Source: Euptelea pleiosperma (taxonomy: Eukaryota; Streptophyta; Magnoliopsida; Ranunculales; Eupteleaceae). Taken from it: a DNA stretch of 64,000 nucleotides. A program made the translations under genes and the position numbers. The DNA lies in NCBI GenBank assembly GCA_035048495.1, contig CM068540.1, positions 14,182,829 to 14,246,828 on the forward strand. The letters are read 5' to 3'. Positions within the stretch are counted from its first letter, which is position 1, and each line of letters starts with the position of its first letter. Below, piece by piece: positions 35,801 to 44,799 of the stretch. The notes under the pieces are model-generated. The model made no database searches. It was not told the origin of the DNA and saw only the letters and a program-made list of their open reading frames with translations.

Positions 35801-38800
35801 TTAGTGTTCATAAACTTCGAATTTTATCAAAAAGGGATTTAGATCATAAAGACACTTACCTTTAGATGAATACGATCAAATGGAGAATCCTTTAGAGAAG
35901 AATTCGCCTAAGAGACACTCTGCCAAGAGTAATCATTTTCTTGAAAGAAGATGCTTGCAGAAAAACATAGCTAATAGTCTCTTCAAACACTTAGAGTCTT
36001 TACAAGAAATACACAGCTTTGCTCTGGTGAAACTCTCACAAATTTCAAATCTCTGGACTCAAAGAATGATAATCAAAGGACGGGAGCTTCAAGATCTCTT
36101 GATTAGGTTAATTCTTATGAGGGGAGAATGTTCTAATTTATAAGCCAGCTTCTACTCAATAGAAACGAACCAAAAATAGTCGTTTGAAGGGCTAAAGTGC
36201 GCTTAAACTCGCAGAAAAGATTAAGTCAAAACGAGATTCGAAAAGGGGGCGGAGGGGGTCGACCGCATATTTTGGTCGGTCGACCGGACTTCGGTCGCCC
36301 GCACCTTTTGACCGGTCGACCGGTAAGAGTCAAAAGACTCCGGTCAACCGCTCAAAATGGTCGGTCGGCCGGCCCTTGTAGATCTTCTCCGAACAATATT
36401 TATTTAAGTATTTGTTTACCCCAACGATACGAAACTAGCAAGGAAACATCTAGGGTAAATTTTGATCCACTGGTAACGCGCGGTGTACCCTTAGATGTAC
36501 GCAAATAACCGCAACACGAGATTCTTGATAGTTGAACGTTCGTTGAGTGATAACGTACTTTGATCATTCATATCTTCATGCTTGAGCTTGACTTTGTCTT
36601 CAGTTGAGCTTGAACACTTGAGTTGGTTTTCTTCAGCTTTAATTCTTCTTTGATTTGTTGATGAAGTCCACTTGATCTTTGACACTTCAGCCTTCAGCGA
36701 ATTCCTAACTCAGTAATTTATATTACAGAAGAACTAAGTATTCTTGGGATTGGCAACTGAGACTTTTCACAGCCCCTTATAGTTGTTGGTAATAGAAAGA
36801 AATCGGGTTTTATTCCATTTTGCCTGTCGGAAGTTTTATCCATTTTTATCTTGCTATTTTGGATCTTGTCCCGCATCACTTAGCACAAGCCAAATGATCC
36901 TTCTCTCTTATTGGGTGATCCGGGCATAACGGTTTACCAAAACACTAACAACAATACTTGAGGCATCATCTGACTTGGCGAGGCAAACTAGGGAAGCAAA
37001 CACAGATCGGTACCTTCAACTCCATATTCTTAATCCATTCTCTTAGCACCAAGGGTTTTCCTCAATATTTCATCCTTGAAGGTTCTTTTCCTTACTTTTT
37101 TGCAGCTTGAATTTAATAGCATCTTAATTTTCTGGTTGCATTGGAACTCCACAGCAACAAGTTTACTGCACCATTCCTTTTTCCCATACTCGCATGTTAT
37201 AAATTTACATAGTTGGATGGAGATATTCATCAACTATGATTTGATTTTCCCATAACTAATTATTGGTGGGCCACAGAAGAATTATGAATGCGTAACATTT
37301 CATAATTGTGCTACAAATCCAGTGATTGTGACAAAACACTGTAGCAAATATTGAAGATTGACACATCGTATAATTGCTCTCCACTTCTGGAATCCTAGCT
37401 ATAACACCCAACTTTGATCAAATGCATTGACACATTGAATGCTGTGATTTGTTTGTTGCTTGGAGGATAAAAGATGGCTTGAATGATGAAATGTGTTTGT
37501 CAAGCTTTACCATTTGTACTACGTTGATGGCTTTTCAACTATCCTAACATTGAAGGAAATGAATTTTCTGTACTTAACATATGACCAGGGCATGATTTTT
37601 ATTTGTTTCTCATGTTTTCTTTCTCTAGTGCTATGAGCGGAGCCACCAAATTATGGAGCATGCCTCAAGTAAATAAGGTTGGTCCCTTAAAGGGCCACAT
37701 GGAGCGTGCAACTGATGTCGCATTTTCTCCTGTTCATAACCATTTAGCAACTGCCTCTGCCGATCGGACTGCAATCTTATGGAACACTGAAGGGTCTATT
37801 CTGAAGAAATTTGAGGGGCATCTGGATCGTCTTGCACGTGTTGCATTCCACCCATCTGGTAAGTACTTGGGGACAGCTAGCTTTGACAAGACTTGGAGAT
37901 TGTGGGATATTGATACTGGAATCGAGTTGCTTCTTCAAGAAGGTCATAGTAGGAGTGTTTATGGGATATGTTTCCATCGTGATGGATCTTTGGCTGCATC
38001 ATGTGGGCTGGATGCACTTGCTCGTGTGTGGGATCTTCGTACTGGAAGAAGCATTCTTGCCTTGGAAGGCCATGTTAAGCCGGTAAGATGCAAATCGATC
38101 CTCTCTTTTGTTTATCGTATAGCAAGTCTTTGAACAATAAAAAATTCTATTGCTTTTGGTATGAATTTTATGCATCTCTGGTGCCTGCTTCAGGTTTTCG
38201 GAATTAGCTTCTCTCCCAATGGCTATCATTTAGCCACTGGCAGTGAAGATAATACTTGTCGTATCTGGGATCTAAGAAAGAAGAAATCCCTGTATGTAAT
38301 ACCTGCTCACTCCAATCTTATTTCACAAGTCAAGTTCGAGCCCCAAGAGGGATATTTTTTGGCAACTGCTTCATATGATATGACAGCTAAGGTGCTACTT
38401 CTTTCTAAATACCATATCTCTTAGAGAAGGAAACCCTAGATTTTTGAACTTTTATGTAATATTTCATCTAAGAGTGATCTGTTTCATTTGGGTCAGGTAT
38501 GGTCAGCCAGAGACTTCAAGCCTATCAAGACATTGTCTGGACATGAATCAAAGGTTACATCTTTAGACATTGTAGGAGGTGAGTTGTTTTAGCTCTAGAG
38601 AAGCAATTATTAACTCTAATGGCCTGAATTATTCCTCTTTTCCACAAAAAACTTTAGTACTGTGTTAGCCAGATATGCATGTGTGTGATGGGCTATCTAT
38701 GTTGAACACATACTAAGCATTGATACTTACTAGCAGTGTAGTTAAGGGCGCAAGGCACACTTAAGTCGCAAGGGCCTCCATGTGCCTGAGCTGCAAGGCA

Positions 38801-40848
38801 CAAGGTGAGGCACATGCTTGAGTGAAGCAAGGTGCAATATGTTAAATTATTAATAATAAATATTAGTCTAACTTATAAAAAGACTAAAAACTCTCAAATG
38901 AAAATTGAAAGAAGAATTTTGAACATTTAATTTAAAAAGTGTATAAATGTAATTTAATGTAATCATCTTCACTATTCAAGTATTCAACATTTCAATTTCT
39001 ATTAGTAGGCAGTAGGCATGAAACTACTAGTCAAGTAAGCAACACTGCAATAGTGTATTACATGATTATTCAAAATATGAATAACAGTTAAATAAAAATA
39101 CAAAGCAAGTAGGCAACCATAAAAGTAGCAAGCTATAAAGACACGCCATCAAGTTTTTGAAGTTATGCTGTTGTGGTTGCAGCTTGAACACAAAAATCTC
39201 AAACCGTATACTTGTAGGAATTAATATGTTCTTCATGTTCATGTTAGCATTTAGCCATTAACCATAGAAGATAATAAATGTCCAAACAATCAAATAAAAT
39301 CCAAAAGATAGTAAATGTTCACTAAGGTGTACACCTCATCCGTCTTGTGCCTGCCTTGAGGCGAATGCCTAGGTGCATAAGGAGTGTGCTTAACTATCCT
39401 TGCTAAGGTGCTGCAGGTGTGCCTTAATAATCCTGACTAGGACACCAGTGTCATTCGATACTCAATTGAAAATGTTAACACTTTTTCAAGCGTGGCTGTG
39501 CTTGAGGTTCCTGGGAATCCACACCACACATGTGATGTGTCAGCACCTCGGTAATGGTGGGTGCACTCAAATGTGCGGCGTAACCCATGCGGCGTAACCC
39601 GACTGTAGGTGTGCCATATAACAGCTCCAGGAAAAGGTGAAATAGGAAGTGCTCCTAGGTGCACCATATGCTCGATGGTCCCAGGAGTCCACACGGCACA
39701 TCTGACGTCTTAGTGCCTTGGGATGGTCTACACACCCACATATGCAGCGCGGATTCCTGTGATCGTCTAGTGCGCCATATAACAGCTCTTTTATTTTTCC
39801 CCAATTGCAAACCAATTTTAGTAGCTTACCGTTGCAAAAGTTTATGTGACATACCTAAAATAATCTTAAATTGTCCCCATTCTCTTGTTAATGATGCTTA
39901 CACAATCTTTCTCATTTACCTTCTCTAGTTTATAATTAAAGGGTGTCGACATGCCATTCATTATTAATAAATGTAGAAAGATATTATGTGCTCTTAGATT
40001 AATTTTGTTGATTAACCTGAGTGAAGTTAATTTATTAAGGAAAGTCCTTCCATATCCTAGGTGGTTAGGTAGAATAATATAAGGGTCGTGATGTATACCT
40101 GAAACGTTTTGGCGTGTGGAAGCACGATTTTTGTTGCTCACCACTGCCATGTTGGCCCATTGACCGCATGGATGTTTAGCCCACCCTTGGTAGACATACA
40201 TTCCAAAAATCAGCTTGTTTGATGATTTTTAGCCGTTGGTTTTAGTACTAAAAAATAATGGTTGAATTCAACGGTTAGAATGACGCCCTAAAAAAGTACT
40301 AAAATCTAATGGCTGGAGATTACCAATCAAGGTGATTTTTGGTGTGTATATCCACGAAGGGGTGGGCTGAACATCCATGGGGTCAGTGGGCCCAGATGGC
40401 AGCGGTGAGTAACAAAAATGGTGCTTCCGCACGCCAAAAAGTTTCAGGTATACCTTATGACATCTTTTTCCATAATATAATACCACCTCATTGCTGTAGC
40501 TGTTGCATATGGGAATAATGTGCCATAATGCCCGAATCCAGTGGTTTCCTTTGAGGTGGATATGAAATTAACTTGCTTTGGGGCTTTGATGGAAGTTACC
40601 AAGAGGTCCAAGACCATAAACGGACAGACTCTTGTGGCAGTGTGCATAGCTGGGTACTGGTACCCCTTTTGTACTTTGCACCCATATACGCATCTGGATA
40701 AAATAGTTGTAAAATTTTCAGCTGACTTTTTCTTTTTTCCTATCGGTGGCTAGATGGACAGTACATTGCAACCGTTGCGCATGACCGTACTATCAAGTTG
40801 TGGTCAAGCCGTAGCAGTGGAAATGAGAAGGCTATGGATATCGATTAG
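19880..40848 (+). CDS. PRP4: U4/U6 snRNP-associated splicing factor PRP4 (WD40), five coding exons, 16.8 kb first intron
   Basis: PRP4 is a component of the U4/U6 and U4/U6.U5 snRNPs in the nucleus, needed for pre-mRNA splicing; the Arabidopsis homologue is LACHESIS. The coding exons are 19880-20838, 37629-38082, 38194-38391, 38497-38578 and 40754-40848, about 595 residues in total. All introns are GT-AG and the phases fit exactly. Seen: a Pro-rich N terminus (residues 35-100), an acidic patch (101-113), a splicing-factor-motif region (about 161-200, with [15 protein letters not shown]) and seven WD-type blades (about 300-595) with KLW, ILW, RLWD, RVWD, RIWD, VWS and KLW endings. The start is the first ATG after an in-frame TAG at 19868-19870. 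The protein ends AMDID and TAG. No stop or frameshift lies in any exon, so the gene looks functional despite the large intron. The assignment is strong because the order of conserved blocks fits the family throughout. Confidence 0.95.
21488..21853 (+). repeat. 5' LTR of the small gypsy-like element (366 bp)
   Basis: Nearly identical to 34288-34655. Short inverted tips TGTTACGACCCA and TGGGTCGTTACA. It lies in PRP4 intron 1 in the sense orientation. Confidence 0.88.
21856..21867 (+). promoter_or_regulatory. Primer binding site (tRNA-iMet type)
   Basis: TGGTATCAGAGC two bases after the 5' LTR, the standard plant retrotransposon site complementary to the 3' end of initiator tRNA-Met. Confidence 0.85.
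21884..22458 (+). pseudogene. gag-like remnant of the small gypsy-like element with a Lys/Pro-rich tail
   Basis: Begins with an ATG at 21884 shortly after the primer site (MAANTRSQ), with frame changes. A later part reads [12 protein letters not shown], the N-terminal gag signature of chromovirus-like gypsy elements. A Lys/Pro/Ala-rich repeat ([20 protein letters not shown], about 22238-22297) follows. The reading continues across the copia insertion at 34108-34250 to a short end near GGTGGCACCGACCTTGACG. No pol motifs are present. Confidence 0.6.
22459..23172 (+). repeat. 5' LTR of the Tork-like copia (714 bp)
   Basis: Matches 33455-34102. A run of 12 G at about 22951-22962 marks one difference. 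A 431 bp segment that covers the last ~210 bp of this LTR and the start of gag is tandemly repeated (see separate entry). No iMet primer site is obvious after the LTR; GTAATACAGC follows. Confidence 0.85.
22963..23826 (+). repeat. Tandem duplication of 431 bp across the LTR-gag junction
   Basis: The segment from GTATTACCTTAAGAAAAGCG through the LTR end and the gag start to AAGAATGGATGAATTGT occurs twice in a row. The gag ATG is at 23192 and again at 23623, exactly 431 bp apart. The first gag copy is cut after 65 residues and continues into LTR sequence; only the second goes on into full gag. Confidence 0.9.
23623..24445 (+). pseudogene. Tork-like copia gag, with frameshift
   Basis: [20 protein letters not shown] at the start, then [20 protein letters not shown], typical copia gag. 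The frame is lost near 24100. It resumes with a CCHC zinc knuckle ([18 protein letters not shown], about 24370-24423). Gag makes the particle and binds the RNA. The break makes it unlikely that a full Gag is produced. Confidence 0.85.
24445..25119 (+). pseudogene. Tork-like copia protease and integrase zinc domain
   Basis: The aspartic protease motif is WWIDSGAS (about 24559). The integrase HHCC zinc region follows: [13 protein letters not shown] and CDICSQTK (24958-25075). The ORF ends at a TAG (25117-25119) in ERNT, where a Gln codon is expected, so the polyprotein is interrupted there. Confidence 0.85.
25120..25715 (+). pseudogene. Tork-like copia integrase core and C-terminal part
   Basis: The catalytic region has VHTDICDM and [17 protein letters not shown], then SSDRGMEY, where DNG.E is usual. 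A frameshift near 25400 breaks the NG.AERKN region. [20 protein letters not shown] and the GYS-like end ([10 protein letters not shown] then a stop at 25713) follow. Integrase inserts the cDNA copy; this copy cannot be active. Confidence 0.82.
25758..26752 (+). pseudogene. Tork-like copia reverse transcriptase
   Basis: [22 protein letters not shown] and [18 protein letters not shown] are present. A frameshift near 26350 and a TAG near 26435 break the middle. The catalytic block is intact as [12 protein letters not shown] (about 26555), followed by [17 protein letters not shown]. Confidence 0.87.
26835..27350 (+). pseudogene. Tork-like copia RNase H, cut by the inner copia
   Basis: [21 protein letters not shown], then a frameshift near 27020, and [20 protein letters not shown] with CDST. 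The polyprotein's last residues resume at 32746 with [14 protein letters not shown] and end with TAG at 32831-32833. The inner copia therefore interrupts the coding region just before its C terminus. Confidence 0.85.
27419..27627. repeat. 3' LTR of the inner copia plus inverted partial LTR (palindrome)
   Basis: 27503-27627 is the minus-strand 3' LTR. 27419-27502 is about the first 84 bp of the same LTR in the opposite orientation (TGCTGTCAGGGACC). A 14 bp block AATCAGTGATGGTG at 27407-27420 repeats 27357-27370, exactly at the junction, like templated filler DNA. Confidence 0.85.
27635..28141 (-). CDS. Inner copia RNase H, open to its stop codon
   Basis: [61 protein letters not shown] and [13 protein letters not shown] are all in one frame of 168 residues. 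The TGA stop (27635-27637) lies inside the purine tract next to the 3' LTR. The upstream part of RNase H is in another frame (28407-28150), so this is the intact end of a broken polyprotein. Confidence 0.87.
   Translation of the reverse strand: MLSKNGHLRVEAYTDVDWVGSVTDRRSTSGYCTYVGGNLVSWHSKKQPVVARSSAEVEYRSMAHGVCELLWLKTMLSELGYPVKGSMQLYCDNKTAISIAHNPVQHDETKHIEVNRHFIKEKLGQGFICTPYVHTADQVADVLTKGVTKGILKHLLSKLGMIDIFAPA
28450..29496 (-). pseudogene. Inner copia reverse transcriptase
   Basis: [22 protein letters not shown] marks the start of the domain (29140-29060). [21 protein letters not shown] and [21 protein letters not shown] lie at about 28850-28680. The catalytic YVDD-type block falls in a frameshifted part (about 28590, MWMILWS in the open frame). 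Several frame changes show that it is inactive. Confidence 0.83.
29451..30383 (-). pseudogene. Inner copia integrase
   Basis: The zinc part has [11 protein letters not shown]. The core has [11 protein letters not shown] and [15 protein letters not shown] (30147-30290). LRTDNGG lies near 30110. A frame change follows, and [31 protein letters not shown] and [14 protein letters not shown] complete it (30083-29640). Frame changes near 30200 and 30090 break it. Confidence 0.85.
30442..31185 (-). pseudogene. Inner copia protease region
   Basis: Overlaps the end of gag in another frame. The protease motif is [13 protein letters not shown] (about 30860-30820). [19 protein letters not shown] follows, typical of copia between protease and integrase. 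A short break separates it from the integrase zinc domain. Confidence 0.87.
31026..32000 (-). pseudogene. Inner copia gag
   Basis: The probable start is the ATG at 32000 ([15 protein letters not shown]); the open frame extends upstream to 32117, but that part is leader-like. Features: [35 protein letters not shown] and a zinc knuckle [15 protein letters not shown]. The frame closes at 31026, overlapping the protease frame, so a frameshift separates gag and pol. Confidence 0.87.
32619..32745 (-). repeat. 5' LTR of the inner copia (127 bp)
   Basis: Reads TGTTATCAGGGACC to GATTTCTCA on the minus strand. It contains a hairpin of GAAATCGTGTAG with CTACACGATTTC. LTRs this short are unusual but do occur in some copia lineages. 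No iMet primer site was found next to it. Confidence 0.85.
33455..34102 (+). repeat. 3' LTR of the Tork-like copia (648 bp)
   Basis: Begins TGTTGTATTTTCAAATAAAG directly after the purine tract and ends GACTCCACAACA. It is shorter than the 5' LTR, mostly from an indel around 33690 and the G run at 22951. Confidence 0.87.
34288..34655 (+). repeat. 3' LTR of the small gypsy-like element (368 bp)
   Basis: Nearly identical to 21488-21853, with a changed last tip (GTTATA). The high similarity of the two LTRs suggests a rather recent insertion, although two more elements had time to insert inside it. Confidence 0.88.
35346..36769 (-). mobile_element. Sirevirus LTR fragment in PRP4 intron 1
   Basis: Same LTR family as 62-1540 and 46582-47955. 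The minus-strand start TGAAAAGTC is at 36769. The left end stops at about 35346, inside the CCTAGAGGGGGGTGAATAGG block, so the last ~30 bp of the LTR are missing. A 17 bp direct repeat TGGAGTTCAGTGTGTCC spans the truncated end (about 35313 and 35333). GGTCGACC-like motifs cluster at 36258-36375. Confidence 0.82.
37629..38082 (+). CDS. PRP4: PRP4 exon 2: WD blades 1 to 4
   Basis: The acceptor is a pyrimidine-rich tract ending CTCTAG at 37628; the first base completes the split Cys codon from exon 1. The exon encodes residues 320-471 with the blade endings KLW, ILWNT, RLWDID and RVWDLRTG, and the conserved [25 protein letters not shown] and GHSRSVYG blocks. It ends at GHVKP before the donor GTAAGA. 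The ATG at 37603 that opens the long ORF here lies in the intron and is not a start codon. Confidence 0.94.
38194..38391 (+). CDS. PRP4: PRP4 exon 3: WD blades 5 and 6
   Basis: In phase 0 at both ends. It begins [16 protein letters not shown] directly after CTTCAG and ends at TASYDMTAK before GTGCTA. It encodes 66 residues, including the RIWDLRK blade ending and the [13 protein letters not shown] block that is strongly conserved in PRP4. Introns 2 (111 bp) and 3 (105 bp) on either side are short and free of repeats. Confidence 0.94.
38497..38578 (+). CDS. PRP4: PRP4 exon 4: end of blade 6 and start of blade 7
   Basis: Follows the acceptor GGTCAG at 38496 and encodes [20 protein letters not shown] and the following residues up to DIVG plus one base of a split codon. 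The donor is GTGAGT at 38579. The exon is too short to stand out on its own and is identified from the protein family's continuation after the TASYD block. Confidence 0.92.
38736..39405. mobile_element. Inverted-repeat element in PRP4 intron 4 (hAT-MITE-like)
   Basis: The left end TAGTTAAGGGCGCAAGGCAC and the right end, read in reverse (TAGTTAAGCACACTCCTTAT), resemble each other, and both have GCAAGG, GGCAC and GCCTGA-type blocks. Elements with TAGTTAAGGCGC-type tips are frequent in plants and usually placed in hAT. The target duplication was not resolved. Confidence 0.5.
39485..39790 (+). repeat. Tandem dimer of about 161 bp in PRP4 intron 4
   Basis: GCCATATAACAGCTC recurs 161 bp apart (39613 and 39774). 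The preceding blocks match as well: CCTGGGAATCCACACCACACAT with CCAGGAGTCCACACGGCACAT. The units are diverged. Confidence 0.65.
40083..40471. mobile_element. MITE of the same family in PRP4 intron 4, 9 bp target duplication
   Basis: A 389 bp, nearly fully palindromic element flanked on both sides by ATAATATAA (40074-40082 and 40472-40480). The halves share GGTATACCTGAAAC near the tips, GCCCACTGACC blocks and a centre around TAGTACTAAAA. A 9 bp target duplication with long terminal inverted repeats fits the Mutator superfamily. No transposase is encoded, so it is non-autonomous. Confidence 0.85.
40754..40848 (+). CDS. PRP4: PRP4 exon 5: last WD blade and C terminus
   Basis: The acceptor is GGCTAG at 40753, after a T-rich tract. 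With the leftover G from exon 4 the first codon is GAT, and the exon encodes [19 protein letters not shown], then a short Ser/Gly/Asn-rich tail ending MDID and TAG at 40846-40848. The HDRTIKLW block closes the propeller, as in other PRP4 proteins. The 3' UTR probably lies in the following few hundred bases; no clear polyadenylation signal could be fixed. Confidence 0.92.
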
Positions 40849-42109
40849 TTCTCAAGAAAGGATTCGGTATGATTCATGTCTGATAAAAGTATGCATTTTT
40901 TTTTCAGTTTGTTAGATTATCAAGCATCATGTCATATTCTTGATAAATACCAATTAAACAGATGCTAGCTTGGGCCACAGGTAATATCTTACTTCATTTA
41001 GTCATAGAACCATCAAACATGCTCGATCGAACCACAATGAAGGATCTCAAAAGCAATGGAGTTGCACATGAAGATGAAATGACATAGAGGGTATGCCTTT
41101 ACCGATGATAATCGTGGAACGATCAGGCAACCAGGCAAAACAGTTTCTTTTGTGTAGTATCAAGAAATTATAGAGGCTTGTTCCCATGCTGGTAAGCAGC
41201 CAAAGCAATGTTTTCACAAATTTGAAATCCAGAAATGTAGGAGTAATTGGTAGTGTATTAGGATTGGCTGATGCATATGAAATTTTGAGGTGTTGGGTTT
41301 TTTATCCCATTTCCAAAATGTCTCCTATTGTCCGAAATGAAACCTTTCAAAGGATTCGTCTTCCTTGAGAAGGTTACGGAGCGCATTCATGAAATGGAAT
41401 GGATTCCTATGCAGAATATAGTTATTTCATGACAAATTTTAGAGATTCCTGAATTTGCGTGAATGTATATTTTAAATCTTTTGCATCTCTGATATATGTT
41501 TGCCTTGTGTTTTCCTTTTTAAGTTAACTTTGGCAATCAATACCAAAGTTTCTCGTACAGGGGTAGGGCGTGACTGTTGTAACGACCGTTATTTTTGTTG
41601 TAACAGCTGTTTATTAAACCATGGTCATGTCGTGTCTCATGAAAATTAATGGACTTTTTGTGTTTATAAGCAAGATAAGTATGCGTGTATATGATAAATG
41701 ATAGCAAATAATCACAAATCTGGTTGTGGAAGGGCAAAATTTCTAAATTAAGAGAGGTCAGGTTATTTTGACACGCCTTATCTTGACACGTCATAGACAT
41801 GCCTTATGTGGGACCTGCATGGAGATTGGTGAGGATAATCTCGCCATGCAAATCATCTTTCATAAAAAATCAGCTTGTTCCAACATTTCTAGCCCCGTGA
41901 CAATTTCACTGTTAAATTTAAGTCCGTGTTTGATAAGGTTAGAAGCTGTAAAATGGGCCAATTTTTTTATGAGGATGCTCTCCATGGTACCAGTTCTTTA
42001 ACTTGTCTTCCTGTGGGCTGGGCCCATAAAAGTGTGTAAAATGACATGTCAAAATAACCTGGTTCAATTCACATATTACATATAGCCTAAAGGGTGGATA
42101 TTTAACGCA

Positions 42110-42680
42110 GGTATGGGGGCCTGCCCTTTATACTTTCAGATTAACATACGAGATCTGCAAATGATCAAAAGAACACGACCCACCTGCCCCGGCCCGGATT
42201 TTTTGGGCCAAAGCCCAGCCTGCGATGTGACATGGGCTAGGCCAGGACCACCTGTTAGGTAATCGGCCCGTTTCTGGGCCTGGACTTGCCCATTGAGGCC
42301 CACCTCGACACAAAATTGGCCCAAGCCTAACCCCGCCGGATCCCATTGTCCTTTTTTTTTATTTTTATTTTTTGATTTTTTTTTTCTAAAATTGAGACTG
42401 GGCCTCAAGCCCAGCCTAGCCTAAAGTTTGCCCCTAAACAGGCTGGACTTGGGCCCAGGCCTGGAATTTTGGCCCGGTCCAGCCCCACCCGTTGGGCCAA
42501 ATTTACAACCCTATCGGTTGGTCGTGGGTGCCCTGGTAGCCATGGCCAGAACCCACAAACTATGGGTAGATTGTTACCCACGGCCATCCCAATCATCTAG
42601 ACCAATTTGGCCCAAAATTGTGGGTCTTGGTCGTGGGTCCCCTGGCAGGCACGACTGGCCTAGCCGTGGGCAACATAGGC
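42110..42680. repeat. GGCCCA-rich region
   Basis: Dense in GGGCC, GGCCCA and GCCCAGCC on both strands and markedly more GC-rich than its surroundings. This gives several open but meaningless ORFs. Such sequence is known from plant non-autonomous DNA elements, but tips were not found. 41500-42100 and 42910-43640 hold no recognised gene. Confidence 0.45.
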
Positions 42681-42817
42681 TCATTATTTTAGCACCGTGG
42701 AGGCGAATTTTTAATTTTTTTTCTTTTTGTTAAGAGATCTCGCGGGGCTCTGATAGGGATCTTGAGGGGCTTTGGCCAACCATTCATGCATTTGATGGGC
42801 CCGAGAGAGTGCCACAT

Positions 42818-42905
42818 GGTATTTTGGCTGGGGCAAAGCCAAACATCCATGCATTTTGAGAGGGGCAAAGCTAAAATATCCATGCATTTTGGGAGGGGCA
42901 ATGAG
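42818..42905 (+). repeat. Short tandem repeat, about 32 bp unit
   Basis: GGGGCAAAGC.AAA.ATCCATGCATTTTG recurs two and a half times. The ORFs on the minus strand here (PKMHGY, LKMHGC) are translations of the repeat. Confidence 0.7.
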
Positions 42906-43639
42906 CACCTAAAAGACGCTAGAATCCAACCATAGTAGTGATTTTTAGCCTTTCAAAATGTTTTCAATTATGGATATCAAATTCATGAACAAATTCAAGA
43001 AAATATCATAAATAAAATAACTTTCATATATAAGTTATGAAAGGCTCGTAGGCCTTTCTCTCTCCGGAGTGGATTCATTCAAGGTTGGATGATAACCATC
43101 ATACATCATAAGTTCAGAAAGGCTTGTAGGCCTTATATCATAAAATCACAAAAAAAAATATAAACTCTAGCTTTGAATCTTTCATCTTCTTCGCCTCATT
43201 CTTGGCTCCTTGCCCTTTCTACTGTTTGAACTCTTGCCCGCTGCGACAAGACCTCGAATAAGCTTTTTGAGTTGCCTATTTCTGTCCAAGCATGTCAATC
43301 AAATCATTTTTGTCAGACTACTCGAGGATATTCAATGCCTGATCTCTAATTGTAACTTGAATACAGTAAGCATTATTAAGTTAATTCCAATAAATATAGT
43401 AAATATAGTGTGGGTACCGTATTTTTTGGTGAATGATATGGTGATACTTGTATAGGCAACACACGTGCGGTATACGAAACGATGACGCGTGGTGTTGTCC
43501 AGCATGCATGAGTAAATGCGCCGAAGACATCATTAAAGGCCTTAACCATTCCATCACTGTCATACGTCTTCTATTAATGGAAGCACCACATGTCAAAATT
43601 TGAATGATCAAGAGAGATCATCTTGAGGCAGAGTTATTA

Positions 43640-44650
43640 ATAGAACGCATTAAAGCTTCAATTTTTAATATGTCAGGAAGCATTCAATCTTGCTCGACAT
43701 ATTAATGATTGGCCCCCTTGACGGGAATGATAATTATCTCACCCTGACAAGGTCCAACGGCCCACATGGTGCAATTGATAATTATCTTATCCTGCTAAGT
43801 TCATACAACGTTCTTGACAGGACTGATGCTCAATTCACCCCGACAAGCTCAACAACATATATAATGAGATCAACATTTAATTCATCTCAATAGGTTTGGT
43901 TATAATCCTTAACGGGGGTAATGTTTAATACATCCCCACAAGGTCAGATGGCCTTCTTGACGGGATCGACGTTCCTCTCATCCCGACAAGGTCATACAAC
44001 TAATTCGACGGGAATAACGTTCATCTCATCCCGACAAGATCAACATCTTACTTGGTAGGATTGGATTTCTATCAATCCCGGGAAGTATATAGGATTCTGC
44101 AAGCGAGATAAGTATTCTAAATATAGTTAGTTTCTTAACCAATGAGCATTGGCCGCATGGCAGTTAGTTGGACTATTACAGCTTCGACGTCCTCTTATTC
44201 GAATATCTGACACGAAGAGTGCAACCTCAGTCATTTCAGATATAATCGAATAAGGGAAGTTAGGATCTAACAAGAAGATTCTGTTTCATAACAGAATCTC
44301 TCTAGATCATAATTGATGAATGACAATTGGACACGTAGAAGGTGAGTCACGCCAATTTCGGGGGTATAAATACAGGACCCTCAAGACTGAGAAGAGGATC
44401 TTGCTCTCCAGATCCAGATAGCCTAAACTCTGAAACATTTTACTATTTCCTAAACCCTGTTACAAATCCTATACTGACTTGAGCGTTGGAGTATTGTCAA
44501 CAGGTACGACCACATCTCATCTGGAGATCATCTTATCCTTCGCAGTGGAGAAAGCAGTTTCATCCTGAAGAACTAGAGTCGTCTGATCATCATCAAGATA
44601 CGAATCGTCTGACCTCGAAAATTGTGAAGGTTAGATCAGATAATTTTCCC
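43640..44650 (+). mobile_element. Probable gypsy (Tat-type) LTR remnant with promoter
   Basis: A degenerate array of GACGGGAATRACGTTC / CATCCCGACAAGGTC units (about 43715-44085) is followed by a TATA box (GGGGTATAAATACAGG, TATAAA at 44365-44370), then ACTGACTTGAGCGTTGGAGT and CAGGTACGACCAC, which match the 3' part of Tat-like LTRs (GACTTGAGCGTCGGAGTG, GCAGGTACC). Neither end nor a primer site could be fixed. Confidence 0.55.
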
Positions 44651-44799
44651 CCACATATAAGTTAAAAAATCAACCTCAAATCAATGAGATACTTACTCAA
44701 TCATCATTTTTAAGTGTCATTTCTGCAAGGAATATATCTATATTCTATTTGACATAATTCCGTATGACAAACACATTATAACCAAACTTACGACTATTA

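Larger units (their letters stand above)
20839..37628 (+). other. PRP4 intron 1 (16,790 bp) loaded with nested retrotransposons
   Basis: The donor GTATTT and a good pyrimidine-tract acceptor define this intron. The stack at 21488-34655 (13,168 bp) and the LTR fragment at 35346-36769 account for most of it; without them about 2.2 kb remains. The remaining stretches (20839-21487, 34656-35345, 36770-37628) hold no gene that could be recognised; 34836-34852 is a poly-T run. Confidence 0.9.
38579..40753 (+). other. PRP4 intron 4 (2,175 bp) with DNA-transposon-like inserts
   Basis: Bounded by GTGAGT and GGCTAG. It contains an inverted-repeat element (about 38736-39405), a tandem dimer of about 161 bp (about 39485-39790) and a Mutator-like MITE (40083-40471). 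No coding sequence was recognised in it. Confidence 0.85.

Noticed and set aside
37603..38133. A separate short WD40 gene starting at 37603
   Set aside because: The splice acceptor at 37628 and the phase match with exon 1 restore the first blade exactly as in other PRP4 proteins; the ATG is intronic.
43210..43455. 81-residue + strand ORF
   Set aside because: No motif, no coding-like context, AT-rich surroundings.
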